A stretch of 64,000 bases of DNA from Sergeia podlipaevii. Its lineage: Eukaryota; Euglenozoa; Kinetoplastea; Trypanosomatida; Trypanosomatidae. Within the stretch, counting starts at the first letter, position 1. The number at the start of each line of letters is the position of its first letter. Location of the stretch: assembly GCA_030849805.1 (NCBI GenBank), contig JASANZ010002242.1, positions 1-64,000 of the forward strand, read 5' to 3'. Shown one piece after another: positions 38,655-49,619 of this stretch. The translations under genes were made by a program, and so were the position numbers. The notes beneath the pieces were generated by a model. The model did no database searches, was not told the origin of the DNA, and saw only the letters and a program-made list of their open reading frames with translations.

Positions 38655-39286
38655 AGACATTTATGTCGCGATTCGCTTGTAACTTCCTCTCTGGAGGGTG
38701 GCTGACAGGCATACTCTTCAGCTATTTCTCTTTTTCCATGTTGTTGTTGCTGTGTGCGTGTGTATTTTCTGCTCAAAGTTGAACATATTGTATTGTATTT
38801 CAATGTATAGGACACGGGACAATACACAATCGTCTCGATCTTTGCTTGCATTGTGCATTAAAACACAAGTATTTTTGTTCCTCTACAATCCCTTTTTATT
38901 ATTATTTTTATTTCCAAGAAACTAGGTTACGAGGTTTCTGGAAGGTGCACCACAGCTTTCATTGTCACTGTAGAAACTTTTGAAAGGATACGAGCAACGA
39001 AGAGACTGCATAGCCTTCGTTTTTTTCTTTTTAACTTCTCTTCTTAGATTATACTGATATATATATATATATATATATATTCATTGAAATTGTGTTACTA
39101 CAACTTTTAATAGCGGTTCGGAGCACCTTTTTGTTTCGTTTTTGTTTTGGCAACAGTTTGCCCTTTTTTTTTTTGAAAATTTCTATTATGCACTTTCTTT
39201 TCTCTTGAGAACACAAAAGCATATATTCTGTCTATATACATAGATAGCAAATTGATTAGGTATTCTATATACATACATTGCCATAT
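38655..39286. other. Intergenic spacer with TA microsatellite
   Basis: No gene seen. It has a TA run at about 39056-39080, a T-run at 39163-39174, and a pyrimidine tract 39190-39206 followed by AG 39208-39209 as the likely acceptor. Confidence 0.5.
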
Positions 39287-41827
39287 ATGTGGCGCAGTAC
39301 CACCCACAGTCGTACCAGTACCAGTGTGGAGCAAAGCCAAGTGCCTCTGCTAGCACGATTAATTATCTTAGAATCTTTGCGCTCGTCGGCAGCAGCAGCA
39401 GAGGTATCAGCCGCTCAAGCAGCAACCATACATTCACATTCATATACGGCTGCTGCCCATGCAGCTTCTGCCAGTGGTGGTACTCGTGCTCACTTTCATG
39501 CAACTTCTCCTGCCACATTACAAGTAACGTCTATTGGTCTCAGCAGGGCTCCGCTTGCAGCAGCAGCAGCAGCAATTCCAACCACATCACTAGTACAAAG
39601 ACACGTCAATGAGGCTGATGTTTTGTGCTGGCGTGCTGGCGTGCTGCAGCAGCTACGCGATGTATTCATACAGCTAAACGTGGACTTACATTGCAAGCTG
39701 TTGCGGTCACCACCATCGCCATCACCACCGCCAGCGTCACCGGATGCAGAGCAGAGCACCGACTTTGAGAATAGTAACAGGGACGCTACGGCGCGAGTGA
39801 ACAGCATCTGGCTGGAAGGGAACTTAGAACGTGGTACATCTACAGCTTTCATGGATGCCCCCACCTCTTATGCAAAGGTGGAGGCTGTTACGTGTGTTCT
39901 TATGTTCACTATGCAGGCATCTCCGCATGGCACACTTCACTGTAAAAGCGGCGCTTCGTTGCCATCGCCAAGCGCTGCAGCAGGCAGCTCTACAAGGGCA
40001 CCAGTAAACAAGAGGAACGGGATGGAGGCTGTCACCAGAGCAGACATTCCGTTTGTGCCGCTTGGCCCACCACCACCTATTATAGGTCCCCGCGTACTCG
40101 CTCCTCTTTCTTTAGACAAGCCAAACTTGATTTACACCAACACTACTGCAGCAGCGGGTACAGGCAGGCCGGCTGCACTGTATGCCTTTGAGACCGTGCA
40201 CGCGAAGGTCACGTCAGGTTCTGGCGTACGGTCACTTAGTGCAGTGGATTGTGTACAAGCGGTGTCTCGTACAGACATGATTGGCAGTACCGCTGTACAA
40301 CAGCAGCCGCGCGGTAGGCGAGAAAGCAATGCGACCTCCTGGGCGTGTGTCAACGACGAGCTCTCGCTTGAGACGGCAGACAAGACTGCAGGCGCTCCCA
40401 TTACTCTCCCGATGCTGCTGCCGGAGCTCATGACCAGCGCAACTCCTCACAAACGTCATTCTTCTTCTCTTCAGTCGCCAACTGCTGCTATTGCGCTTGG
40501 CAGTCATAGTGGTCAACGGGACGATGCGAGACACTCCATGACGACAGTGGGGGCAGCGGCTTTGCACGAGGCATGTTTGTGCGTAGAGCGCTGCCAGACG
40601 AAAGGGGCGTGCAAGTCTAAAGGTTACTTCTTCTTTTCTACAGAAACTGGCAAGCCATCGCTCTCAGTACCATCTAGTTTCACTCCGCCCTCGCCACCTC
40701 TGCGACCTTCAGCACGGCAGAGTGCGTCCTCATCGTCCGCTTCCCCAGGGAAAAAGCAGCAGCAGCAGCATGGGCGGGAGGGGGAGAGGCACTCTTTTTT
40801 TGTTTCCGAGACCTACGCACGCGTGGTGGCGGACCACCACCCCATGTTACGGGCCCACGAGGAAGTAGAGGAAGTGACGAAGAAGGTTGAAAGGGCCCTA
40901 AACGGAGCCTCACTACGGCGCAACAGCCTCAATGCCACCACAATCACCTCTGCTCTGCCACATTCAAATAGTTACCACACGATGAGCAGGCCTGCCACAC
41001 CCTTTGCAACACGTGGTACCTACCCAGGGGATGACGACGATGTGAGGGGAGGGGGCAGTAACAGCAGTAACATTCAGCAGCTTATCCATGGGATAGCGTC
41101 AACTGCGACCACGTCTGCGCAGGGTGGTGGTGGCGGCTGCAGTACCACGACCACGGCGACTACGATGATGGCGCAGAGTGGTCACTGTAACCGACAGCGA
41201 CGCAGCCACGCCACTCTTTTTGCGGCGACTCCGTGGCTTTCGAGAAGTGATGGAGAGTGGCGAGCGCTGTGGGAGCTTGCTGAGCTTGCAGGTGAGCAGC
41301 TTGCCGGAGACAACGGTGATGACGGACAGAAGCAGCGCCGCAGCAGCGGAATAGACTCAGTGAACCCACGGGACATGCCAGGGGAGAAAGGAAGGAAAGT
41401 TGGCTATGTAGCAACGAGGTGGTGTAGGGACCCCAGTGCTGACCCCTTCTCTGGACCAAGAGCCTCGCGTGTGTTCATTTTTCAGGAGGAGGGCCGCACA
41501 CTGGACGATGATGAGCAAGAGGCGAGCATTTTTGTCTCACATCTCACGTCGCAGTCGTTGCCAACGTCAGCGTTGATGATGGCTTCTCCAGCGCGCTACT
41601 ACTCATGTTTGTACTACTTTGATGAAGAGCCAACTGCTCCTCTTGACTGGTCTCCCACTTCTACCGCATTGCTTTCCTCCACTACTGGCTTTTCAAATTT
41701 TCATCCAACCATCACTCAAGGGTTGTGTTTAACGGTGCGCGTGACGGGCAGCTCGGACAAGGACAACGAGGTCCTTGCTCAACTGCTGAAGGCGGAGCGT
41801 GTTCAGCCGATATCACTTTCCATGTAG
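39287..41827 (+). CDS. Hypothetical Ser/Ala/Thr-rich protein
   Basis: An 846-residue protein I do not recognise. Most of it is low-complexity Ser/Ala/Thr/Pro sequence, with poly-Ala and poly-Gln tracts and no membrane segment or signal peptide. Less biased islands occur at about 100-140 (VNEADVLCWRAGVLQQLRDVFIQLNVDL), 185-215 and the last 150 residues (RVFIFQEEGRTLDDDEQEASIFVSHL; YYSCLYYFDEE; GLCLTVRVTG). These look like strands of one or two folded domains split by disordered inserts. The coding bias and length argue that it is real. The first ATG in frame is 39287, shortly after the likely acceptor. No function can be assigned. Confidence 0.75.
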   Translation: MWRSTTHSRTSTSVEQSQVPLLARLIILESLRSSAAAAEVSAAQAATIHSHSYTAAAHAASASGGTRAHFHATSPATLQVTSIGLSRAPLAAAAAAIPTTSLVQRHVNEADVLCWRAGVLQQLRDVFIQLNVDLHCKLLRSPPSPSPPPASPDAEQSTDFENSNRDATARVNSIWLEGNLERGTSTAFMDAPTSYAKVEAVTCVLMFTMQASPHGTLHCKSGASLPSPSAAAGSSTRAPVNKRNGMEAVTRADIPFVPLGPPPPIIGPRVLAPLSLDKPNLIYTNTTAAAGTGRPAALYAFETVHAKVTSGSGVRSLSAVDCVQAVSRTDMIGSTAVQQQPRGRRESNATSWACVNDELSLETADKTAGAPITLPMLLPELMTSATPHKRHSSSLQSPTAAIALGSHSGQRDDARHSMTTVGAAALHEACLCVERCQTKGACKSKGYFFFSTETGKPSLSVPSSFTPPSPPLRPSARQSASSSSASPGKKQQQQHGREGERHSFFVSETYARVVADHHPMLRAHEEVEEVTKKVERALNGASLRRNSLNATTITSALPHSNSYHTMSRPATPFATRGTYPGDDDDVRGGGSNSSNIQQLIHGIASTATTSAQGGGGGCSTTTTATTMMAQSGHCNRQRRSHATLFAATPWLSRSDGEWRALWELAELAGEQLAGDNGDDGQKQRRSSGIDSVNPRDMPGEKGRKVGYVATRWCRDPSADPFSGPRASRVFIFQEEGRTLDDDEQEASIFVSHLTSQSLPTSALMMASPARYYSCLYYFDEEPTAPLDWSPTSTALLSSTTGFSNFHPTITQGLCLTVRVTGSSDKDNEVLAQLLKAERVQPISLSM

Positions 41828-42379
41828 CACCGCTGTCATGGAGGAGGGAAGCGAGAGAAAGGAAGAAAGAGAGGTAAATACATACATATATATAGGGAAG
41901 AGTAGGAAGTGTATATATTTTTGTGCTTCATTATGTGGGAGGCAGAATGGACTGACTTCCTTCTGCATTTTTTTCTCTCTTTTTTAATTTTCTTCTCTGT
42001 TTAACAAGTTGCCACCAGCGACAAATACGTGCAGTTATGCTTTTTTTTTTCTGTTTTGCGGTTTTTACACACACTCAATCAATTTACTTTTTTCTTTCTT
42101 TCTTTCGTATTATATATATTTGCTTTAAAACTTGCTGTACGTTCACGATGGCAGACTCGTGCCTTTGCATTGACACTGCTCTACTCACCTTTCCATTTTG
42201 CTTTGTACATTCTTGTAATGCTCTTTCCCCTTTTTCTTTCATTTAACTTAATATACTTATCTACGCGCAGGTAGCTACGTTGTCTACAGTTTTTTTTTTC
42301 TCTTCTTTTAAGCGCAGCGCACCATTAACCTTTAGAGCGTTCTTGACACCTAGTGGAGGGGAAAAACCAAACACGTACG

Positions 42380-42412
<33 letters not shown>

Positions 42413-42511
42413 CTGTAGGAACTATTCTTTCTCTTATATATTAGAAAGAGAAAGATATACATATATATACGTACATACGAATATCAACACATATTATTGT
42501 TATTAGTTGTC
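41828..42511. other. Intergenic spacer with CA microsatellite
   Basis: No gene seen. A CA dinucleotide run lies at about 42379-42405. Tract 42424-42436 followed by AG 42443-42444 is the likely acceptor; another AG at 42505-42506 is 5 nt before the ATG. Confidence 0.5.
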
Positions 42512-44221
42512 ATGCCGGCGACGTCGCCGGAGTACCGCCAGCTCACGCGGCAGAACTACATCGCGTCAACGCGTCGTGACGGCGGCTTTCATCATTTGTG
42601 GCACATCAGCCGCATCGCGCACATTCGCTTTAGCCCTTCCAAGGGCATTCAAGACGCTCCCGAGGTGGACTTTCGGAACCCAGAAAGCAACGATGACATG
42701 CGGTATAGTACACTCGTGGACCGCTATGAGCGAGATGTACGCGTTGCGGAGAAGGCCATACGTGCAGGGAATCGAACCTTGCTGCGCCATCTACTCGAGG
42801 CCAACGATTCTCGAAAGCGTGAGCAGCGACATTTGAATCAGTTTCCTACCCCGCAGGAGGTCGCACAGTTTGATGTTGCTCACGACCACGTTCGCGCGAG
42901 GGACCGCGCGCGCCAGACCAAGTTCAAAGCCATGAGCAAGGGCAATGCATTACTGCTACGACACCTCATCGAGACGAAACCAGGGACTCGCACCGCCAAG
43001 TCACTTGACACGTGGTATCACACCGTACACAAGAAACGTCTCAAGCAGCTAAGCCGCTTCCGCCCCGATGAGCCCTTCGTTGGCGCCGATGTGCTCGTGA
43101 AGGAATGCAAGGTGCACCCTCTGATCGGCAGCGGACGAAATTGCGGGGCGGCGGCGAGGTCGGCGCTGGATGATCCTGTTATGGCAGTTCAATATCCCCT
43201 CATAGAGGGCCATCCTCACCCTCCACCACCGATTGGCGACGTCATCAGCACCGCCCCGCGAATGTTACTACCAGCGCTTACCGCCACGACCTATGGCCAG
43301 CCAGGACTGACCATGTCAAACAGTGGCATTCGCGAGCACAAGGTGGTGGCTAAGCCAGAGTGGCAGTCTATCGCCGCCACCGACGTGCCCCTCATGCACT
43401 ACGCTAGTGATCGGGCCCTCACGGATGCCTCCCGCATTGTGTGTGCTGAGGAGGAAGGCGGGTGCACGCGCCTATGGAGGCACTCAGTGCGGGCTCAGCG
43501 ACTTCGCTATGAGGTGCAGAAGGCAGCCGAGGAAAGATCTGTCAGCACAATGAAAGCCACAGATGAGGCACGGCACGGGTCTATGTCGGAGCAACAGTTG
43601 CTTCAGGCGGAGCGGCGGCGATCTAGATGGTCTTCAGCCGGTGCGAGGAGCCGATCACTATCGCCGAAGGCTTCCTTTAAGTGGCGGCAGACGTGGGCAG
43701 CAGGGGCAGCACCGACATTGGGCAGCATGAACAACGTAAGCGGTTTTGCCGGTAATGCCGCTAGTAACGATGATGACGGTGCGAGTGGTCACCGCGGCGT
43801 CGATGATGGCGCAAACTACCGTAGCGGAAGTGATGCTCCCTTCCTTGCCACTACCACCACCGGGGTCACTGGAGGTGCCTCCTCACTTAGTACGACTGCC
43901 ATTCCGCTTGCTCCTCATTCCCCTCCTCCTACTTCCAGTAATACTTCCACGCAGCTATCCGGGGCGCCTTTTGAAACTACAATGAATGACCACACCACCA
44001 CCTCCACGGTGCCTCGCCACCACCACTACGATGACAAGGGGCAGCCATTTACATGTGAAGAGGAAGAAGAGGGCTGTGCCGCTCGCACCGTCAAGATCCC
44101 AACACCTCCACAGAGGCAGCAGCAGCAGCAGCAGCCGGACGAGACGGCGTATGACGCCATGATGAAGGAGTGGACAAGGGCCTCTAAGGCTAGTCGCACT
44201 CGGTGCTACATTGCATTATAA
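42512..44221 (+). CDS. Hypothetical protein, possibly CFAP97/hemingway-like at the N-terminus
   Basis: A 569-residue protein. The first 190 residues are basic and helical and carry two similar blocks: AEKAIRAGNRTLLRHLLEA and FKAMSKGNALLLRHLIETK. The second is followed by a Tyr/His/Lys-rich stretch WYHTVHKKRLKQLSRF. The pattern of Asn followed by a hydrophobic run and a basic/His helix loosely recalls the CFAP97 (KIAA1430/hemingway) ciliary family, but I hold this only weakly. The remainder is disordered, Ser/Thr/Pro-rich, with an Asp/His-rich segment and a Gln run near the C-terminus. There is no membrane segment or enzyme motif. Confidence 0.75.
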   Translation: MPATSPEYRQLTRQNYIASTRRDGGFHHLWHISRIAHIRFSPSKGIQDAPEVDFRNPESNDDMRYSTLVDRYERDVRVAEKAIRAGNRTLLRHLLEANDSRKREQRHLNQFPTPQEVAQFDVAHDHVRARDRARQTKFKAMSKGNALLLRHLIETKPGTRTAKSLDTWYHTVHKKRLKQLSRFRPDEPFVGADVLVKECKVHPLIGSGRNCGAAARSALDDPVMAVQYPLIEGHPHPPPPIGDVISTAPRMLLPALTATTYGQPGLTMSNSGIREHKVVAKPEWQSIAATDVPLMHYASDRALTDASRIVCAEEEGGCTRLWRHSVRAQRLRYEVQKAAEERSVSTMKATDEARHGSMSEQQLLQAERRRSRWSSAGARSRSLSPKASFKWRQTWAAGAAPTLGSMNNVSGFAGNAASNDDDGASGHRGVDDGANYRSGSDAPFLATTTTGVTGGASSLSTTAIPLAPHSPPPTSSNTSTQLSGAPFETTMNDHTTTSTVPRHHHYDDKGQPFTCEEEEEGCAARTVKIPTPPQRQQQQQQPDETAYDAMMKEWTRASKASRTRCYIAL

Positions 44222-45393
44222 AGGGAGAGAGCTAGACGGGATGTGCAGGGGGGGGGGAGAGAAATAGCAAATGCACGTATGTATATATATAGAGAGAGAG
44301 AGGAAAAAAAAAAGCAGTTTATGTAGTAGATCTTCAACCCCCTCCCTTTTTTTTTTTGAGGTAGCTGGAATTGTAATGTACATCAACAGCAGCAGCAACT
44401 AGAATGCAATGACACACCCCGTGAAAAGTGAAAGGTGAGCGTACACCTCTCTTTTTTTCTTAAAAAAAAAAAGAATATATTATTTATTATAATTTTGTTT
44501 TTATTACTTACTATTTTTTGTAGAACAATGTGATTTTTGCATTTTGTTCACCAACTGCATGGCACGGCGCAGGAGAAAGGGAAGAGGAGAGAGAGAGAGA
44601 GAGAAATCCCTTCAAAAGGAGGACCAAGAAAGAAGCAGGAAGCCGAAAAAAAGAAAAAAAAAGAAGACAACAGTATCCGCCACACAGGAGGTGTGCTCTT
44701 CGCTATACTTTTTACACTTATGAGGGACACAGCGGATAGTGTACTACTACTGCGTAGTGCTTTTTTTTTTCCTTGTTTCTTTCTTTCACTTCGCACGCTA
44801 TAGCACTGAAGGATGCATATGCGTGCAAAGAGAGAAATATGAGGGGAAAAGGAAAGATAACTCGGCACAAACGTACACATATATATGTCTTCTTTTAGCA
44901 AAAAAAAAACTATTTGCTTGTATCTTCTATATTTTTCTTATTTGGAACACGCAGTTTTATTTTACTCACTAATTGTATTCATATACATTTCTTTACCAGC
45001 TGCTTTGTTACAAGCTCACGATGTTACACAACCTCTGTCTTGACTGGAGGGACAATATATATACATATGTACATATGTATGTGTTATCGAGCACTTAGAT
45101 CTTCACCTTGTATATGGAAACCACATTTAAACAAAACAAGCATGCTATGACCATCAACATCAGAACTACTATTCATTCAACTAAGAAAACTTGGAGGAAA
45201 AATGAAAGCAAGCACGCACCCCAATTCCCTAAGCATTTGCTGCCCTATTATATACTCTTCCACTTTTCTTATCCCCTTCCGTTTTTTTCTTTTCCTATTA
45301 TTTTGGCGCCTTGGTTCTTGTGGAAGCAAAGATACGCTTAGTTGCTACTGCCACCACTAGTGCCATTCAATCTAAATACCCCCAACTACCACC
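44222..45393. other. Long spacer before the acylated-protein genes
   Basis: No convincing gene in 1.17 kb. It contains a G-run near 44249-44258, GA repeats near 44291-44302 and 44589-44604, several A and T tracts, and the tract 45281-45320 followed by AG 45325-45326, a possible acceptor. Confidence 0.5.
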
Positions 45394-45735
45394 ATGGGTA
45401 ACCTCTGCTCGAAGCCTGACCCCGAGAAGATGGCCAAGGACAAGGCGAGCCAGGAGAAGCGCAGTGCAGAGCGCCAGGCCAAGACTGACACGAACAAGGA
45501 GATTGACAAGACTGCCGTGGGCGACGCGAGGCGCGATGCCCGGAAGCTGGACAACGACGTGAAGAAGGCTGAGTGCGAAGTGAAGAACGCGGAGCGCGTT
45601 GTCAACGACCCCGGGAAGGCTGCTGAGGACGAGACGAAGCGGATGGAGCGGCAGGCTGAGCGCAACGCGGAGAACAAGATCAACGCGAAAGAGAACACGG
45701 CGAAGCGTGACATGCGTAAGAGCATGGGGCTGTAG
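45394..45735 (+). CDS. Small predicted dually acylated charged protein (MGNLC)
   Basis: A 113-residue protein starting MGNLCSK. Gly2 is a predicted N-myristoylation site and Cys5 a predicted palmitoylation site (SH4-type), as in Leishmania HASP proteins and other flagellar or plasma-membrane proteins of these parasites. The rest is extremely charged (Lys, Arg, Glu, Asp, Ala), with a helical pattern that fits an 11-residue spacing over the second half (for example ARKLDNDVKKA, ECEVKNAERVV, ENKINAKENTA). There is no hydrophobic segment. It is the first of three such genes in a row. Function is unknown. The Kozak-like context ACCATGGG and strong codon bias support it. Confidence 0.88.
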   Translation: MGNLCSKPDPEKMAKDKASQEKRSAERQAKTDTNKEIDKTAVGDARRDARKLDNDVKKAECEVKNAERVVNDPGKAAEDETKRMERQAERNAENKINAKENTAKRDMRKSMGL

Positions 45736-46987
45736 AGATGACGCTTGTCTTGGTGCCTGTGTGCACCTAACAAGGCCGAGGATGCGGTCTGTGTTGTACC
45801 CACCCCTGTTATCATTTTTTTTTTTTTTTGCTTACTGTGTGTTCATTTCTTCTTTTCACCGTGCGCGCATATTTTAAATTTTTATTTCAACCGGCTTACT
45901 GGTTACTATTTGTCTATATATTTGTGTGTGCACGTATTTTGATTCGTTGCTAAGATGTACAACCGAGTGGCGGCTCAAGTCCCGCGTTGGTGCCACATGA
46001 CATTGTTTCTGTGTGCACGTGCGTGCGCGGTGCTTGCCACAACTTGGCCGTACTTTTTGAGTGGGAGCCTATAGCTTCGGTAGCCTGGCTCTCTTGCTTA
46101 CTTAGCTTCGTTACTGTGTGCATGTGTGTCCATCCTTCATACATCCTTTATTATCATGATGGTTGTCAGCATTAGTACTATTGCTAAAATTGTGCTGTGT
46201 GCATGACAGACCGAGCAGTTTCACTCAGCACATTGTGGCACATGGTTGCGTGTGCACCATGAGCCGAATATATATTTGTTACTATATATATTTATGTGTA
46301 TGCATATGTTTTATGTGTTTTGTGGTCTTTGCATTCTTACTGACCACATTCACTATTTATTTTTTATCATTTTGTTTCTCAATTTTCACTGTAACGCATT
46401 TTTGCTGTTGTGCAACATACACTTTTGTTTCCCTCACCGTCCGCGCGCGACTGTGCGCACATGTGTGCATGCGAGTTTGCTGGGAACGATGTGCGCTATG
46501 TTACGTAGAGGGGACAGTAGTGATTGTAGGGAGAAAGTGTGTTTTATCATTTTTGAAGCAAATATGCGATTATTAGAATATATATGCTAGAGGTTCAGGT
46601 GATTCCTAAAGACTTTTTGAATTGTGTTTCATAGCGGTTACCATTCTCAGTATTATTGGTTGTTGTGATGACATTGCTGTTTTTATTTATTTATTTGTTG
46701 CTGCTCATGCCTGGTTCATTTTAGCTCTCATTTGCTAAAAACCTTTACTATCTTTTTTTTTTTGTCTTTAAAGGAATACATTTTCATTGTTTATCTACAC
46801 CTGTATAGAGGTTTACTATTATCTTATATATATATATATAGGTTTTGAGGCTGTTCCGCAAAAAGAAAGAAAAGGGTCCATCTCTACGGCATTTATATTT
46901 TTATAAAAGAAAAAAACGCTACACGTTTTATTAGTGTCTCTACTTCTTTTTTTTCTCAAAAAAAAAAAATAAGTAACTTTTGCAAAC
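45736..46987. other. Long spacer between acylated-protein genes 1 and 2
   Basis: No gene seen in 1.25 kb. Tracts of T occur at about 45818-45831, 46752-46763 and 46943-46954. The last is followed by AG 46972-46973, a plausible acceptor 15 nt before the ATG. Confidence 0.5.
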
Positions 46988-47485
46988 ATGGGCAGCGGCT
47001 GCATTAAGGAAGGAGGCCAGAACGTAGAGGACGAGTTCAACAAGCAGAAGGACGCTGCCACGGAAAACTTTAACCAGCAGAAGGAAGAATTGGAGAAGAA
47101 CGCCGATGCGAAGCAGCAGGAGATAGAGAAGGAGGCCAAGGATAAGCGAGCTCAGATGAACGAGGATAGCGAGCAGCGGAAGAAGGACGCCCAGAAGAAA
47201 TTTGACGACATGAATGAAGAGAACAAGAAGAAGGTGGAGGAGTGGAAAAATGAAGGGGAAGAGAAGGCAGAGAACTGGAGGAAGGAGCAGGAGGCGAAGA
47301 TGGACGACATGAAGGAGGACGCCGAGGCCAAGGTTGAGTCGTGGAAGAAGGATAACCAGCAGAAGCTGGATGATGTCAAGGACAAGGTGGAGGCTAAGAC
47401 GGACGAATTGCAGAATTCTGCTGATGCCCGCCGTGCGGAGTTGGAGAACAATGCCCAGGACTTCGTTCAGGGAGATAGCAACTGA
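46988..47485 (+). CDS. Predicted dually acylated hendecad-repeat protein (MGSGC)
   Basis: A 165-residue protein starting MGSGCIK, with predicted myristoyl (Gly2) and palmitoyl (Cys5) sites; the start is very close to the HASP-type MGSxC. From residue 18 to 160 it divides without gaps into 13 blocks of 11 residues. The last eight keep a hydrophobic or Trp at position 3 (DDM, EEW, ENW, DDM, ESW, DDV, DEL, AEL), with mostly Val/Met/Leu/Ala at position 11. Such hendecads form a right-handed or straight amphipathic helix, as in LEA group 3, perilipins and synucleins. A membrane-tethered rod or membrane-lying helix is inferred. Three Trp residues (at 86, 97 and 119) stand on one helix face. Confidence 0.9.
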   Translation: MGSGCIKEGGQNVEDEFNKQKDAATENFNQQKEELEKNADAKQQEIEKEAKDKRAQMNEDSEQRKKDAQKKFDDMNEENKKKVEEWKNEGEEKAENWRKEQEAKMDDMKEDAEAKVESWKKDNQQKLDDVKDKVEAKTDELQNSADARRAELENNAQDFVQGDSN

Positions 47486-49619
47486 TGAGGAAGACATTTT
47501 TTTTTTTTCATGCGCCTTTCCTAGTTGGTGTCTTTTTTTTTCTTGCCTTTTACGTTCCTGGTTTGCCTCTGCGATGATTGGACGGCGTGTAGTTGTCCCA
47601 TGAGGTGGAATGTGGTTTGTTACGTACATTATGTCGTGTGTGTGTGTGTGTGCATGGTAAGATGTATGTGTCACAACTACCAGGTGTGGATATTTTTTCG
47701 TTATACATTTATGTACTACATCTGTGCTTTTGCATTCGTCAACTGTATTTTTGTCTTTCTTCTTCTTTCGATTTTTTTTTTTTCTTGTTATACTCCACTG
47801 TTGTGATGTTGGGTTGATTCACCCTTCATTGAAGAGTGAGTATGCTTTGCCTTGATGATGACGATAATGCTGAGGCAGGGACCACAGAGGTATAAGTTAG
47901 GAGCAACCTCGTCTTTCTTTTTGGCGTCCTTTTGCCCTTTCCTTTTCTCTTTCATCTTTACTGGCATGCGCATAAAACAAGTTTGATGGATGACGAAGTG
48001 GCAGGACTGCATGCATATAGCATAGTAGCCTTATGCTAGCATGCGTGAAATGGGGTTGTGACTGAGTGCTTTTTTTTTATTGTAATGTACTTTTTGTTTA
48101 TATATGTATGTATCTTGTATGTTGCTGTTTTATATGCATATGTTTTTATACACACATGCCATTCAATATCTTATGAACATATATATTTACCGCTTCCAAA
48201 AAATGCGAAGGAATGGGAAAAAGGAGGGGAATATTGTTTGCGTTCTTCTTCTCTTTTTTTTTTTGGTAGGGACTTTCCTTTTATTTACTACTATTGTTTT
48301 TGTATATACCTCGCAATTAGTTTGGAAGTGCCACTTTTTCTTTTTTATAGTGAAGCTACAACTTTTGTTGTAGTATTGCTTTCTTAAAAAAAAATTATTT
48401 TTTTTGTAATAATGCGTGGTACTTTATTCTGACTACTTGCGTGCGTCATCATCTCTGCTCGAAGAGTTTGCTCTCAGTAAGACAAGTTGCAGAGGTAGTG
48501 TGGTGCGCACATGTATCTTTTTTTCTTCTTTTTGTATTTTCTTTTTTCTTTTTGTTTTTTACGTCCGGCAAAAAATAGTGGAATGCGTTCGTGAAGATTG
48601 GGGAAGGGGAAAACAAAGAAAGAAGAAAAATAATAATAATAAAAAAGATGAGAGACGCGTGGATAGATCGAATGAAAAATAATAATAGAAAATGATGCAA
48701 CTATATACCGGAGATTGAAAGATAAATGTGGGAATGAGAGACAGAGACAGAGAAAGGTATTCCTGACGTTGTAAAAAGGACGACATTGTCAGCTCAATAC
48801 AAAAATGATATGACGGTGTGTCTATATATATATATATATATTACTGGCTGCTCGTGCACTCAGTTTGTGATGACACATTTCTTTTTTTTTTTTGTTTGTT
48901 TGTTTGGTTATTATTGTATCTTGTTGTTGTTTTTTTTACCTTTTTTTTTGCAGCTCTCTAGTAGATTCGCAGCTTTTTTTTTTTTTGTTGTTGTTGTGAT
49001 GTTTTTGCGGGTACGCTTAAAAAAAGGAAAATTATATGGCGGGAAATAGCAATATATATATCAAATAAAGTACTGAAAAAAAAAAGAAAAGGCATCTGAA
49101 TACTTTTTTGTTTTCCTATATAGATATATGTATCTTTTTTTTTTTTTAAACACCCCTTTAAATGAATTATCAACTAATATGCCAGTTGGTAGGAAGTGAG
49201 CATCTTTTTTTTTTTTTGTCATGCTCAACGAAGCCAGTTGGCCATGCCTTTTTTTCTTCTTCCCAATTTATCAACTTTGGAATGAAGAAAAGAGACCTTA
49301 CAAATTTAATGCTCCTTTTCTTAAACTTCTTTCTCTTTATATTTCAATACTATCTTCTGTCTTCATATATATATATTGTATGACAGAATAAGATCTATTG
49401 CGTTTTCTGCATTCAAAGATTCCTATCTATTTTAAAAAGAAAGGAAAAAGTTCTTTTTAAAAGCAATCGAGTTCAATCAACCCACAGACAGATAGAAAGG
49501 ACCCCCTTCCCTCTATCAATACACCTACACTCAAGCCCACTCACTTTTTACCGTTTTCTTTTAAAAATAAATAAGTTATCACACCGCTTTCAACCTTTCT
49601 CTCTCTCTCTCTCGCAATC
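47486..49619. other. Long spacer between acylated-protein genes 2 and 3
   Basis: No gene seen in 2.1 kb. There are many T-tracts, a GT run near 47636-47652 and a TA run near 48822-48840. Directly before the next ATG a CT repeat (about 49596-49613) has no AG after it, so the acceptor must lie upstream, for example AG 49573-49574 after the tract near 49546-49564. Confidence 0.5.

Noticed and set aside
44530..44803. Two small Glu/Arg/Lys-rich ORFs before the acylated-protein genes
   Set aside because: They arise from GA and A microsatellites; the overlapping frames are equally open.
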